Shown here: positions 52,663 through 62,500 of the stretch, in pieces
How the letters are laid out: every line of letters begins with the position of its first letter
How positions within the stretch are numbered: position 1 is the stretch's first letter
NCBI RefSeq assembly: GCF_013201685.1
Contig: NZ_CP053844.1
Location: 682,001-746,000 of the forward strand
DNA length: 64,000 bases
Reading direction: 5' to 3'
Source of the DNA: Campylobacter geochelonis
GTDB lineage: Bacteria > Campylobacterota > Campylobacteria > Campylobacterales > Campylobacteraceae
The notes under the pieces: model-generated
What the model was told of the DNA's origin: nothing
Database searches by the model: none
The model's input: only the letters and a program-made list of their open reading frames with translations
Made by a program: the position numbers and the translations under genes

Positions 52663-52667
52663 CCCTT

Positions 52668-55070
52668 TTATATAAGTGCTTCTTTTAGCACATCATTTAT
52701 GGTATCAACTGCAACTATCTCAAGCTCGTCTTTAACCTCTTTTGGTATATCTTTTAAGTCTCTTTCATAATTTTTTCTAGGTATTAAAACCTTTGTGATT
52801 TTAGCCTTGTGAGCAGCTATAAGCTTTTCTTTAAGTCCACCTATAGGAAGAACTTTTCCACTAAGTGTTAGCTCTCCAGTCATGGCTAAATTTGACCTTG
52901 CTTTTTTATCTGATAAAATCGAAGCGATAGCTGTAGCCATCGTAATGCCAGCACTTGGACCATCTTTTGGCGTTGCGCCTTCTGGAACATGGATGTGGAG
53001 GTTGTATTTGTTATAAATTTGATCACTATCATCATCTTTCGATGTTTTATAAACCAAATTTGATGGGATTTTTAGCTTTTTTTCATCAATTAAGACTTTA
53101 ATCACGCTAAATGCTATTTGAGCCGACTCTTTCATCACATCGCCAAGTTGCCCTGTGATTTGCAAGTTTCCTTTGCCTTTTATGCGTATGGCTTCGATTT
53201 TAAGCATATCGCCACCAACGCTTGTCCATGCAAGTCCATTTACGATACCAACATAGTCTTTTTTATCAACTTCATCTATCTCATAAACTTTTTTATCGAT
53301 GTACTCTTCTAAATTTTTGTTATTTATCAAAATTTTATCATCGCTATTTTTATGAGTTAGTATAGCAACTGCTACTTTTCGTAATATATCGGCGATTTTG
53401 CGGCGCAAGCTTCTAACACCGCTCTCTCTTGTATAATCAGATATGAGGAGTTTTAGCGTCGCATCGTTGATTTTAACTTCGCTTGGCTTTAGCCCATGTT
53501 TTTTAAGTTCTTGTGGGATTAGATACTTTTTAGCGATTTGAAATTTCTCTTGTGGAGTATATGAACTTAAAAATATAAATTCCATTCTATCGCGAAGCGG
53601 AGCCGGTATGTTTGATACATCATTAGCCGTGGCTACAAAGATGATTTTACTTAAATCGATATTAAAATTTAGATAATAATCCCTAAAGCTGTTATTTTGC
53701 TCAGGATCTAAAATTTCAAGTAAAACCGCTGTTGGATCGCCTTTAAAGCTTTTTGCTACTTTGTCGATTTCATCTAAGACGACGACTGGATTCATCTGCT
53801 TAGCATCGATTAACCCCTGAACAATTCGCCCCGGCATTGCACCTACATACGTTCTTCTGTGACCTCTTAGCTCGTTTACATCTTCAAGCCCACCAAGTGC
53901 GATACGCACAAGTTCGCGTTTTAGCGCTGTTGCGATGGAGTTTGCAAGGCTTGTTTTTCCAACTCCTGGAGGACCTGCAAAACATAGTATAACGCCATTA
54001 TTTACCTTGTTATTTAATCCACGAAGCTCTAAAAGCTCACGAAGCGCAAAGTACTCCTCTATGCGTTCTTTTGGTTTTTCAAGAGCGTAATGGTCTAAAT
54101 TTAGCTGTTTTTGAACTTCACTCATAGAAGAGCGTTTTTTAGCGGTGTGTTCAAAAGGAATTTCTAAAACCCAGTCAAGATAGCTTTGGACTACAGACGA
54201 ATCAGCCGAGTCTGGATGAAGTCTTGCAAATTTATCAATCTGCTTTTTTATCTCTTTATACGCATCGGCATTTATAAAAGCCTTTTTAGCTTCAAGTTTT
54301 TTTCTATACTCAGCTATCTCTTCTTCTCTGTCGTTTTCGCCACCAAGCTCTTTTTGGATCTGTTTTAGTTGCTCTTTTAAAAAATACTCTTTATTTGTTT
54401 TTTCTATCTTTGAGTGAACTTTTGTTTTTATCTCTTTTTCAAGTTTATGAGCTTCAATTTCTTTGTTAAGATAGTCAATCAAATCAAAGAATTTAGTCTC
54501 TAAATTCTTTTGTGTAAAAAAGTCATAAGCTATATTTTTTGTAAGTCTAAGTGAACTAAGAACTAAATCGCTTGTTCGAACTGGCTCAACGCTATCTTCG
54601 ATAGTTCTAAGCAAATCTGGCGGAAAGTAATGAGTCATTTGACTTAGCGTTTTTACCTTTTGGCGAAGAACGTTTGAAAGAGCTTCGATTTTATCATCTG
54701 AGTATAAAACCGCGTCTAAAATCCCAACTTTTGCCATTAGTGGGCTAGAAGATGTGGTTTGTAGAATTTCTCCTTTATAAGCGCCTTGAAACAAAATTTT
54801 AACTCTGCCATCTGGAAGAGAGACTTTTCTCATGATAGTTCCTATAACGCCAGCGTGATAAATAGCATCAAAATCCCTTTTTAAGCGGTATTCATCTTTG
54901 CTGCTTACTACTAAAACCATGCTTTCGTTTTTTATAGCAACTTCAAGAGCTTTTAAATTCTCTTCATCGCTTATAAAAATCGGAGTTATCATAAATGGAT
55001 ATAAAAAAAGCTCATCTTCTACTATGATAGGTAGCTCTTTTGGGAAAAATTCTGGTTTTTCTATCTGCAT
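52668..55070 (-). CDS. lon: ATP-dependent protease Lon
   Basis: 800 residues. N-terminal substrate domain, a coiled coil (about 200-280), AAA+ module with Walker [10 protein letters not shown] (about 365) and VVLDEIDKV, and a C-terminal Ser-Lys protease whose motif [13 protein letters not shown] holds the catalytic Ser near residue 700, with the Lys in [13 protein letters not shown]. Degrades misfolded and regulatory proteins in the cytoplasm. Complete. Confidence 0.97.
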   Translation of the reverse strand: MQIEKPEFFPKELPIIVEDELFLYPFMITPIFISDEENLKALEVAIKNESMVLVVSSKDEYRLKRDFDAIYHAGVIGTIMRKVSLPDGRVKILFQGAYKGEILQTTSSSPLMAKVGILDAVLYSDDKIEALSNVLRQKVKTLSQMTHYFPPDLLRTIEDSVEPVRTSDLVLSSLRLTKNIAYDFFTQKNLETKFFDLIDYLNKEIEAHKLEKEIKTKVHSKIEKTNKEYFLKEQLKQIQKELGGENDREEEIAEYRKKLEAKKAFINADAYKEIKKQIDKFARLHPDSADSSVVQSYLDWVLEIPFEHTAKKRSSMSEVQKQLNLDHYALEKPKERIEEYFALRELLELRGLNNKVNNGVILCFAGPPGVGKTSLANSIATALKRELVRIALGGLEDVNELRGHRRTYVGAMPGRIVQGLIDAKQMNPVVVLDEIDKVAKSFKGDPTAVLLEILDPEQNNSFRDYYLNFNIDLSKIIFVATANDVSNIPAPLRDRMEFIFLSSYTPQEKFQIAKKYLIPQELKKHGLKPSEVKINDATLKLLISDYTRESGVRSLRRKIADILRKVAVAILTHKNSDDKILINNKNLEEYIDKKVYEIDEVDKKDYVGIVNGLAWTSVGGDMLKIEAIRIKGKGNLQITGQLGDVMKESAQIAFSVIKVLIDEKKLKIPSNLVYKTSKDDDSDQIYNKYNLHIHVPEGATPKDGPSAGITMATAIASILSDKKARSNLAMTGELTLSGKVLPIGGLKEKLIAAHKAKITKVLIPRKNYERDLKDIPKEVKDELEIVAVDTINDVLKEALI

Positions 55071-55102
55071 ATTTTCATTTTACCTCTCTAAATTTATTAA
55101 TC

Positions 55103-55747
55103 TTATTCAAAAAATGCCCTATACCACGGTAAATCTGGCGGGGTTAAATTCGCATCTTTTAAAGCTGAATTTTCTATCTTTTGTGCGTAAATTTCAGCCG
55201 AAGTATCGCGTCCTGTCCTTTGGTATAAATCTTTTATATTTTCATTTAAATAGTACTCAGCAAGCTTAAATTTAACCAACATAGTTTCGATAAGTGGTCT
55301 ATACTGAGTATTTGGATACTGGACTAAGAAATTGTTTATCTCTATTATGCTGTTTTGCATCAAATTTTGGTTTCTGTTTGGCTGTCTAAAAGAGTCATAA
55401 TTTGCTTTTATCTTTAAAAATGTCGCATACTCAATCTTATCTAAAGTTCCATATCGTCTTATATACTCATCAAGAAAGGCATTCGCTTGCGCATACTCGC
55501 TCTCATCCATATGAGCTTGTGCTAAGATAAGTAAAGTCGGCTCAATCAAAGGCGAAGCAACGTGTTCGCTAACAAACTGCGTATAGTGTTTATCTGCTTG
55601 TTCTAAATCGGCATTTTTGATATCATCGATGATATGGTCATACCACGCAAGTGGCTGCAGGTTATAAAGCCCACGGCTCTTATCTCCACAACCAACGATA
55701 AATAAAGCCATAATCAATAGAGCAAAAAATTTAAAACAATTTCTCAT
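55103..55747 (-). CDS. bamD: Outer membrane assembly lipoprotein BamD
   Basis: 214 residues with lipobox IVGC (mature CGDKS) and tetratricopeptide-like helical repeats (ADKHYTQFVSEHVASPLIEP, then YAQANAFLDEYIRRY). Part of the BAM complex that folds outer-membrane proteins. Upstream of lon on the same strand, as in C. jejuni. Confidence 0.88.
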   Translation of the reverse strand: MRNCFKFFALLIMALFIVGCGDKSRGLYNLQPLAWYDHIIDDIKNADLEQADKHYTQFVSEHVASPLIEPTLLILAQAHMDESEYAQANAFLDEYIRRYGTLDKIEYATFLKIKANYDSFRQPNRNQNLMQNSIIEINNFLVQYPNTQYRPLIETMLVKFKLAEYYLNENIKDLYQRTGRDTSAEIYAQKIENSALKDANLTPPDLPWYRAFFE

Positions 55748-55817
55748 AAATTTCCTTTTTTTGTATGTTTAAACTTGAATTCTACAATTTTACTCTTAAT
55801 AAACGGATAAATTATTG

Positions 55818-55823
55818 TAAAAT
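55818..55823 (+). promoter_or_regulatory. Possible -10 box of proC
   Basis: TAAAAT about 30 bases before the proC ATG in the bamD-proC divergent gap. Confidence 0.45.
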
Positions 55824-55853
55824 AACAAAAATATATATATGGTAAGGAAAAAT

Positions 55854-56585
55854 ATGAAAATTTATATCTTAGGAAATGGCGCGATGGCAACTGCTATGGC
55901 ACTTGGACTGCGAGATTTATATGAAGTTGTAGTTGTAGGAAGAGATAAAGAGAAGTTAGCTAAGTTTGCTAAATTTGATATAAAAACTGAAGTTTATGGT
56001 CAAATTTATGATATAAATGATAAAAATATCATCTTAGCTTTTAAGCCGTACGCTCTTAAAACTATGAGCGAAAAGCTTAGCGGAAGGGCAAATAACTGCA
56101 TAAGCGTTTTAGCGATGACAAAGCTAGATGAGTTAAACTGCATTGATGCTAAAAACAGAATTTGCGCTATACCAAACATAGCAGCCGAGTTTAAAGCTTC
56201 GATAACGCCGTATTTTACACAAGATGATGATAGCGTGGCTAAAGAGGTTTTAGATGGATTTGGAAAAAGTGTGGCTGTTTATAGCGATGATGAGCTAAAG
56301 AGCGCTGGAGTTATCGCAGGTTGCGCTCCTGCATATCTTGCAATCGTAGCCGAAGCGTTGGCAAATGGTGGAGTAAAAGAGGGGCTTAAAAAAGAGATTT
56401 CGCTAAATTTAGTTTCTGGAGTTTTTGCAAGTTTTTCAAAACTTTTAGAGCATTCTCATCCAGCTTTGCTTAAAGAAAGAGTATGTTCTCCAAAAGGCAC
56501 AACTATCGAGGGTGTGGCGGTTTTGGAAGAGTGTGGGGTTAGAAGTGCATTTATAAAAGCGTTAAGCGCTAGTGCAAAAAAGTAA
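55854..56585 (+). CDS. proC: Pyrroline-5-carboxylate reductase ProC
   Basis: Last step of proline synthesis. A start at 55839 is possible, but the ATG at 55854 follows AAGGAAAAAT and gives the family-like start KIYILGNGAMATAM with the NAD(P) loop GNGAMA at once. 243 residues. The C-terminal PKGTTIEGVAVLEE is the conserved substrate-binding block. C. jejuni has fliW between bamD and proC; it is absent here. Confidence 0.93.
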   Translation: MKIYILGNGAMATAMALGLRDLYEVVVVGRDKEKLAKFAKFDIKTEVYGQIYDINDKNIILAFKPYALKTMSEKLSGRANNCISVLAMTKLDELNCIDAKNRICAIPNIAAEFKASITPYFTQDDDSVAKEVLDGFGKSVAVYSDDELKSAGVIAGCAPAYLAIVAEALANGGVKEGLKKEISLNLVSGVFASFSKLLEHSHPALLKERVCSPKGTTIEGVAVLEECGVRSAFIKALSASAKK

Positions 56586-56614
56586 ATAAATTTTAAAATT
56601 AAGCTATATAGTAG

Positions 56615-56620
56615 TATAAT
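56615..56620 (+). promoter_or_regulatory. -10 box of the pseudopilin operon
   Basis: TATAAT 54 bases before the first pseudopilin ATG, preceded by an AT-rich stretch. Suggests the pseudopilin genes are transcribed apart from proC. Confidence 0.55.
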
Positions 56621-56673
56621 TTGCAAAATTAGTATTTAAAGTGTTAGATGCTAAAAATTATAAAGGATGATAG

Positions 56674-57435
56674 ATGAAACGAGGATTTTCGTTAATCGAG
56701 CTCATTTTTGCGATTGTTATTATAGGTATTTCAGTCGCTGCTTTACCACGAATCATTCAGCAAACACAGCAGTCAAATGAATTCGCGTTAAAACAAGAGC
56801 TTACTTTAAATGCCAAAACAATGATGGGTTCTATACTCAAAGAACCGTGGGATAGTGCAGGTCTTAAGCAAAGCTGCGATGCAGATAATATAGCAAAAGG
56901 ACTTCCTGCTTGTACAGATACGCAAGCAAAAAGCTATACTGGAATGAATGGTTTTCCGATATATGCTATAGCTATTCCTACTATTGCAGGTGCTGCTACT
57001 AGAAATGGAGTGGCTAATTACACTGGCGCTGCCAATGTTCCAAATAGTAGAAGGTTAGGCAGTGCGTATGTAGCTACTAATAAAAATGCTTTTGCAGCTG
57101 TTAGTTTTGGAGTAAACACTAGAAATGATATAGATGACTATGATGGCTTAGATTTTAATATGACTCCAGTTGGTTTAAATAGTGGTGATTTTTTAACAGA
57201 TACTCGGATAGAAGTAGCTGTTGATTTTGTTGATGATGTGTTAACTCAAGGAAATTATGCAAATACCCAGACGGTAACTATAAATTTACCAAATGCTGGT
57301 GCTGCTGGAGCTGTTTCAAACATTAAGCGTATAAAAGTAACAGCTACAGATAAAAGCACTGGACTTAAAGTAGATTTATATGCATATTCTTTTAACATTG
57401 GAGATTATCCTACCTTATTTAGAAGGACTTGGTAA
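56674..57435 (+). CDS. Type IV pilin-like protein, MshD-like pseudopilin
   Basis: 253 residues. Prepilin motif KRG|FSLIELIFAIVIIG with Glu at +5, then a 20-residue hydrophobic helix. The globular part has DIDDYDGL (about residue 170), a motif typical of MSHA MshD proteins, and one Cys pair (Cys68 and Cys81, approximately). Placed right after proC, where C. jejuni carries ctsT, a pseudopilin gene needed for DNA uptake. So it could serve competence or a surface fibre; MshD-like is my inference. Confidence 0.82.
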   Translation: MKRGFSLIELIFAIVIIGISVAALPRIIQQTQQSNEFALKQELTLNAKTMMGSILKEPWDSAGLKQSCDADNIAKGLPACTDTQAKSYTGMNGFPIYAIAIPTIAGAATRNGVANYTGAANVPNSRRLGSAYVATNKNAFAAVSFGVNTRNDIDDYDGLDFNMTPVGLNSGDFLTDTRIEVAVDFVDDVLTQGNYANTQTVTINLPNAGAAGAVSNIKRIKVTATDKSTGLKVDLYAYSFNIGDYPTLFRRTW

Positions 57436-58346
57436 TGGCTTGTTTAAAAAAAGGTTTTACTTTAATAGAATTAATAATGGTAATAGTTATTTTGGCTATA
57501 TTATCTACTTTCTCAACCGATATATATAGTAATATATATAGAAATTACATAATATCCAAAACTGTAAATTCGCTAGAAACACAAACCGAGTTGGCTTTAG
57601 AACAGATTGCAGCTAGGTTAAGTGATAGAGTTAATAGTGCTATAATAGGTAAAAAAACCAGAGATAGTAATGATATAGTGCCTATCGTAGATCCTAATCT
57701 TGGTAAATATGATATTTTAGAATGGATAGGGCAAAGTACTGAGAGTAGAAATTTAACTGGAGATATTCCAGGATGGAGTGGTTTTATAAGTGTAAATGAT
57801 AGTTTTGATACAAGAACTTTAATAACTCCTGGTAGCAACTTACCAGCAGCAAGCACTGCTATAACAAGCATAGTTGGAAATGCTAATAACTTGGGTGTCA
57901 TCTTTGCAGGATATGATAATAGTAGTGCGGCAGGATATGGTTTTAATACTACTGGTGGAAGAAATAGAGTTATAACCGTATCTTTAGCTGGAGCTACAGC
58001 GGCGACACCAGATGTTATGACTATAGTAAATCCAAATCCTGTCGAGGTCATAGAAAGATATTATCTAGTTCACAGCGCTTATGCGCTAGTTCCAACAAAC
58101 CTCACAGAGTATACTGTAAATGGCTCTAATTATAGATTTTTTACTTTAAGTTTATATTATGATTATAAAACGTGGAATGGACAAAGTTATACGGATGGTA
58201 AAGTTCAACCTATAGCTGAGAATGTTACACTTTTTAGATTTAGAGGAAACAATGGCAGTGTTGAGTTAAAACTTTGCATGAGAGATCCTCATTTTTCAAC
58301 TGATAGCAATGACTTCGTAGTATGTAAAACAAAGGTGGTATTTTAA
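57435..58346 (+). CDS. Type IV pilin-like protein, MshO-like pseudopilin
   Basis: 303 residues from the ATG at 57435, which overlaps the previous stop (TAATG); a TTG two codons earlier is the alternative. Prepilin motif KKG|FTLIELIMVIVILAI with Glu at +5. The long soluble domain is Asn/Thr/Ser-rich, with a late Cys pair (LCMRDPHF, VCKTK). Size and position second in a pseudopilin operon match MshO; not proven. Confidence 0.82.
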   Translation: MACLKKGFTLIELIMVIVILAILSTFSTDIYSNIYRNYIISKTVNSLETQTELALEQIAARLSDRVNSAIIGKKTRDSNDIVPIVDPNLGKYDILEWIGQSTESRNLTGDIPGWSGFISVNDSFDTRTLITPGSNLPAASTAITSIVGNANNLGVIFAGYDNSSAAGYGFNTTGGRNRVITVSLAGATAATPDVMTIVNPNPVEVIERYYLVHSAYALVPTNLTEYTVNGSNYRFFTLSLYYDYKTWNGQSYTDGKVQPIAENVTLFRFRGNNGSVELKLCMRDPHFSTDSNDFVVCKTKVVF

Positions 58347-58816
58347 TGAAACGAGCATTTACTTTGATTATGGCTATGTTTTTTATAGTTATTTTAGCTA
58401 CATTAGGTATGTTAGCACTTAGTTTGTCTACACAAACAGCAAAGCAATCAACCGATATATATCTAAGAGAACAAGCCGAGCTTTTAGCTAGAAGTGCTAC
58501 TGAATTTGCTGTAATGGCTATGCAAGCACATAGTTACACTCCAGCTCGATCTAATGGAGAACACTGCCTCGAAACTGTAGATATAACTTATCCAACGGCT
58601 GATAATCCATTGTTTAAAGGTAGGGTTCAAATTTATTATCTAAATCCTCTTCTTGGTTGCAGAGCAGCTAGGACTATAGGTGACAGAAATTTAACAGCCG
58701 CTACTACTACTTCTATAACAGATAACATTGCTATGCTTGATGTAACTATTCAAAGCACAGAAGAAGCTGGAAGTGAGCCGATAAGGTATTTTAGAAGGAC
58801 GATTCAAAGACCTTAG
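58346..58816 (+). CDS. Pilin-like protein without Glu5, MshP/PilX/GspK-like
   Basis: 156 residues, ATG overlapping the preceding stop (TAATG). Starts KRA|FTLIMAMFFIVILATLG: the hydrophobic helix is present, but Met stands where pilins have Glu5, and Ala precedes the cleavage site. This is as in GspK, PilX and MshP minor pilins that cap the fibre tip. REQAELLARSATEFAVMAMQ further on matches the helix of MshP/PilX proteins. Two Cys (EHCLET and LLGCRA). Confidence 0.75.
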   Translation: MKRAFTLIMAMFFIVILATLGMLALSLSTQTAKQSTDIYLREQAELLARSATEFAVMAMQAHSYTPARSNGEHCLETVDITYPTADNPLFKGRVQIYYLNPLLGCRAARTIGDRNLTAATTTSITDNIAMLDVTIQSTEEAGSEPIRYFRRTIQRP

Positions 58817-58867
58817 TTTAAGTTAGGATTGATACAATTTGAGTTTTATTTTTATAAGGAGAACTTT

Positions 58868-59407
58868 ATGAACACAAGTATAGTTGGAAAACAGTTTGAA
58901 CTAACTGATTCTATAAAAAACTATGTTGAGCAGGCTTTTGAGAATTTAGAAAAATACAGCTTAGATATTATTTCTGGTCGTTGTGTGATTTCAGCTGATG
59001 AAAAACAGGGTAAAAAGGGCTTCGTGGTGGACTTTTCGCTAAATTTAGCTAAAAAAGATACTATCGTTATCAGACATAAAGACAAAGATCTTTACGCAGC
59101 TATCGATGCTATAGTAGAGCGAGCTTCAAAAGTATTGCGACGTCATCACGATAAGCTTACAACACATAAAAACAAAGATGATAAAAAACAAAATGCACTT
59201 GATGATATTTTAGAGACTAATGCTCCTCTTATCGATGGCGTAGATGAGATTGTGCCAACAGAGCTTGAACTATACAAACCGCTTGAGATAGATGAAGCGG
59301 TTAGAATACTTAAAGAGAGTAAAGATCAGTTCTTAGTCTTTAATGATATGGAAGCTAAGATGAGAATTCTCTATAAAAGAAAAGATGGAAAACTAGGACT
59401 ATTTTAG
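58868..59407 (+). CDS. hpf: Ribosome hibernation promoting factor, long form
   Basis: A frame open from 58829 exists, but the ATG at 58868 follows AAGGAGAAC and gives NTSIVGKQFELTDSIKNYVE, the family start. 179 residues: N-terminal ribosome-binding domain (to about 100) and C-terminal dimerisation domain (ELYKPLEIDEAVRILKES, then FLVFNDMEAKMRILYKRKDG). Drives 100S ribosome dimers in slow growth. It lies between the pseudopilins and the giant secreted protein, and ends in its own terminator. Confidence 0.92.
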   Translation: MNTSIVGKQFELTDSIKNYVEQAFENLEKYSLDIISGRCVISADEKQGKKGFVVDFSLNLAKKDTIVIRHKDKDLYAAIDAIVERASKVLRRHHDKLTTHKNKDDKKQNALDDILETNAPLIDGVDEIVPTELELYKPLEIDEAVRILKESKDQFLVFNDMEAKMRILYKRKDGKLGLF

Positions 59408-59416
59408 TAGTTTTTG

Positions 59417-59438
59417 GGTGGCTCTTCGCCACCTTTTT
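59417..59438 (+). terminator. Rho-independent terminator of the hpf transcript
   Basis: GGTGGC - TCTTC - GCCACC followed by TTTTT, a classic intrinsic terminator. It separates hpf from the giant gene. Confidence 0.88.
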
Positions 59439-59520
59439 ATAAATTTACACTAAACTTTAAATTTATCTTTGTAAATCAAAACAAAATCAAGTAAAATAAT
59501 TGCACTTTAAGTAATAAAGT

Positions 59521-59575
59521 TATAATATATTGCATTATATAAGATTTCCTAACCATATGTGTTTAGGACAAGGAG
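59521..59575 (+). promoter_or_regulatory. Promoter and leader hairpin of the giant gene
   Basis: TATAAT at 59521-59526, then TCCTAA/TTAGGA (59547-59552 and 59563-59568), a 6-bp stem whose right arm ends 2 bases before the AAGGAG ribosome site. The hairpin could influence initiation; this is inference from position. Confidence 0.5.
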
Positions 59576-59581
59576 AATGCC

Positions 59582-62500
59582 ATGAAAAGTTTTATCTCAT
59601 TTTTGTTTAAAGTGTTAATTTTAAATTTACTCATTACCACGTTTGCGTTTTCAGCGAACATATGTACTCGCGTAGAAGGCAAACTTGAAGATGCTGTGAA
59701 TAAATCTGGAAAGATGACATTAACATCAAAAAGTACGTTTACTGTTTCTGATCGTCAAGAGGCTGGTCTATTTATTATCACGGCAAAAGAGGCTGGAAAA
59801 TTAGAATTTGATTCAAGTAAAAATATTCTTAATGTTAATGAAAATCAACGTAAACATTTATTTGGATATTTTAACAAAATAGATAGTTGTGAATGGCAAA
59901 GAGGTTCTGGCTCGGATAGTGCTGATTACGGTAAGCAAGAGATAACAGTCAAGCCAGGCGAAACCGTTTATTTGCATATAAAAACAGATGGCAATTTAGA
60001 TTCAACTAATAAATGGGGGAATGTTTGGGTAAATCCTAAAGTAGAAGTTACCTTTAAAGCCGATCCAACAGCGGTTCCACCGACTGATGAAGATTTTTTA
60101 AATGATCCAAATACAAGATGTAATTATATGACTACCGATACCGGTTCTAATATATTTAAACTTGGTGATAAAACTACTACTATAAATGCTGAAAAAATCA
60201 TAGTTAAAAATAACTATGCTGAAAATTCGAATCCAGCTTTTAACCGTCAAACAGCAGGTTTAACTCTTGAAGCAACCGAAAAAGGTGGCATTATAGATAT
60301 TAAAAAAATAAGCTCGGATAATAATATTAAATTTACTCTTACAAAGGTAGTTCAAGGTAAATGTGTACCTATGAGTGAAGTTTCTTCTATTCGCATTGAA
60401 AAAGGAGAGAAAGTATACGCTTACTTTAGAGCCGATGGTTGGACAAAAAATCAAAATCACAATGCACTAGAAACAGAAATAAAATCTAATTTTAGCATTA
60501 AATTTAGTCCAGATAGACCAACTACTTGTACCTTTGTGCCATTTACAGGTTCTGGCGCTGAAAATGGTGCTGCACTAATAGGGCATGGATTAACGAAAAC
60601 AAATTTAAAATTTAATATAGAGATAAAGGGTTTTGGAGACTATGATCCTATAAATCAGTATTATTACAAATTAAAAGTAACTCAAACTGGCACTATAAAT
60701 TTAGACGCCGATAACCCAGGTGCTGTTGTCCAGCATATCACAAAAAACAAACCACAAGATGGTAAATGTACCCCACTTGGAACTCCAAATAATTTAAATG
60801 TAGTAGCTGGAGATGAAGTATATGTATACTTTGGTCCTAGTAAAAATTTAAAAGCAAGTGCTACTGTGAATTTAAGCGCGACTTTAAATCCAGAATTTAT
60901 ACCGGATAAAGTAGAAGGAACTGGTTGGATGCGAGCACCTTTAAATGATGGTAAATTCAGACCAGGCGAAGTGATAAATCCTGGCACGCCAAATGCAGCT
61001 AAAACAGATTACGCTACTTTTAAAAATATTTACGGACCTTTTACTTTTGCTACAAATTTACCAAAAGATGATAATGGTTTACCAACTGGATATAAGATTA
61101 TGCAGAAAAAATTCGGTGGCGCTGGTAAATTTTTTAATGGCGACTACTCTATAACCGGAGCTTCTGTGTTAAATTCATCAAACGGAATTGTAAATTTTCA
61201 CTATGGAAAAGCTTCTAATGTAAAAAAAGTGGCTGGATTTGAAAGAAATAGTGCTAGCGCAAAACTATATCTTCCAAAAGATATAAAAAAAGACGACATA
61301 GTATATGCTAAGATATTTTGGACTGGGCATATACAAGCTGCTCATAAAACTATATATGATTTACCTGATATCATAAAAGGATATCGTGAAATTCAGTTTA
61401 AAGCGCCAGGTATGCCTTCTCCTAAGACATTAGAAGCAAAAGATGGTGATACTTGGTATAGTGCATCTTCTAGTTCTTTAAAAAATAAAGATGGGGCAAC
61501 TTTCATTTATTCGGCTAGTTATGATGTTTTAACTGAGGTGCAAAAATCAGTCGCAAATCTTAAAATAGATAGTGAAAACAAAGACGCTACTATAGCTTTA
61601 ACATTTGCAGCTGGAAATATTAAATCCTCTAGTGGCGAGTCGCCATCACTTAATAGATGGATTGGTGGAGCTGCCTCTCAATCACAATTTGGTAACTTTG
61701 CTAACTGGACACTGCTAGTAGTATATAATAGAAAAGATGCTCAAGCTGGAGATAAATACTATAAACCAAAAGGAATAACTATATATGAGGGTATGGCTAT
61801 ACAATCTGCACCAAGAGCAGATCCTGCTAGAAGCAACCTTACACTAAATTTTGATGGTTTTTACACTCCAGTTTCAAACAACTATGATGCAAAACTTAGT
61901 ATAAATAGTTCTGGTGCTAGCCCATATGGTGAAGCTCGAGAAGAAGTTACGATAGCAGATGCTAATGATAACTATACAATGAAAAAGATTACTAATGAAG
62001 ATAAACAATTAAATAATAACATTACTGTAATCAAACCTGGTGATAGCACAGTAACTACTCTAGAAAGCGGCCATACCACTGGTTTTGACCTGCATACTTA
62101 TAATATAAATCAATTTATGACCGCAAAACAGTCTAAAACTTCAATGAATTTTGAAACATTTTGGCAAGATAATTGGACTAATACATCTATTATAAGTGTT
62201 GTTGCACTATCAACTGATCTTTATGTTCCTGAAGTTTGTTTTGATGAGACTATATACACAGCGGCTGCATTTCAGACCATAACAGAAGGTAAAGATAAGT
62301 GTGAAAACGCAGAAAATCAAAGACTTACTGAACTTAAGAAAAAAGAGCTTGGTGTTAATAGTTTAAATCCATCTCAAATACAAGAGATAGAAAAAGAAGC
62401 TCAAAAAACATGTCAAGAAATTATAGATAAAGGTGTAAGTAAATTTAGTGCTGTTGCTGGAGATAGTATAGTAGGAAGAACTAAATTTGTAAATGGTGGA

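Noticed and set aside
57545-58051. 168-residue ORF on the minus strand
   Set aside because: Shadow of the pseudopilin gene on the plus strand; no ribosome site or family features.
59577-59585. Mini-ORF (ATG CCA TGA) overlapping the start of the giant gene
   Set aside because: Its ATG is only about one base from the Shine-Dalgarno, too close for normal initiation.
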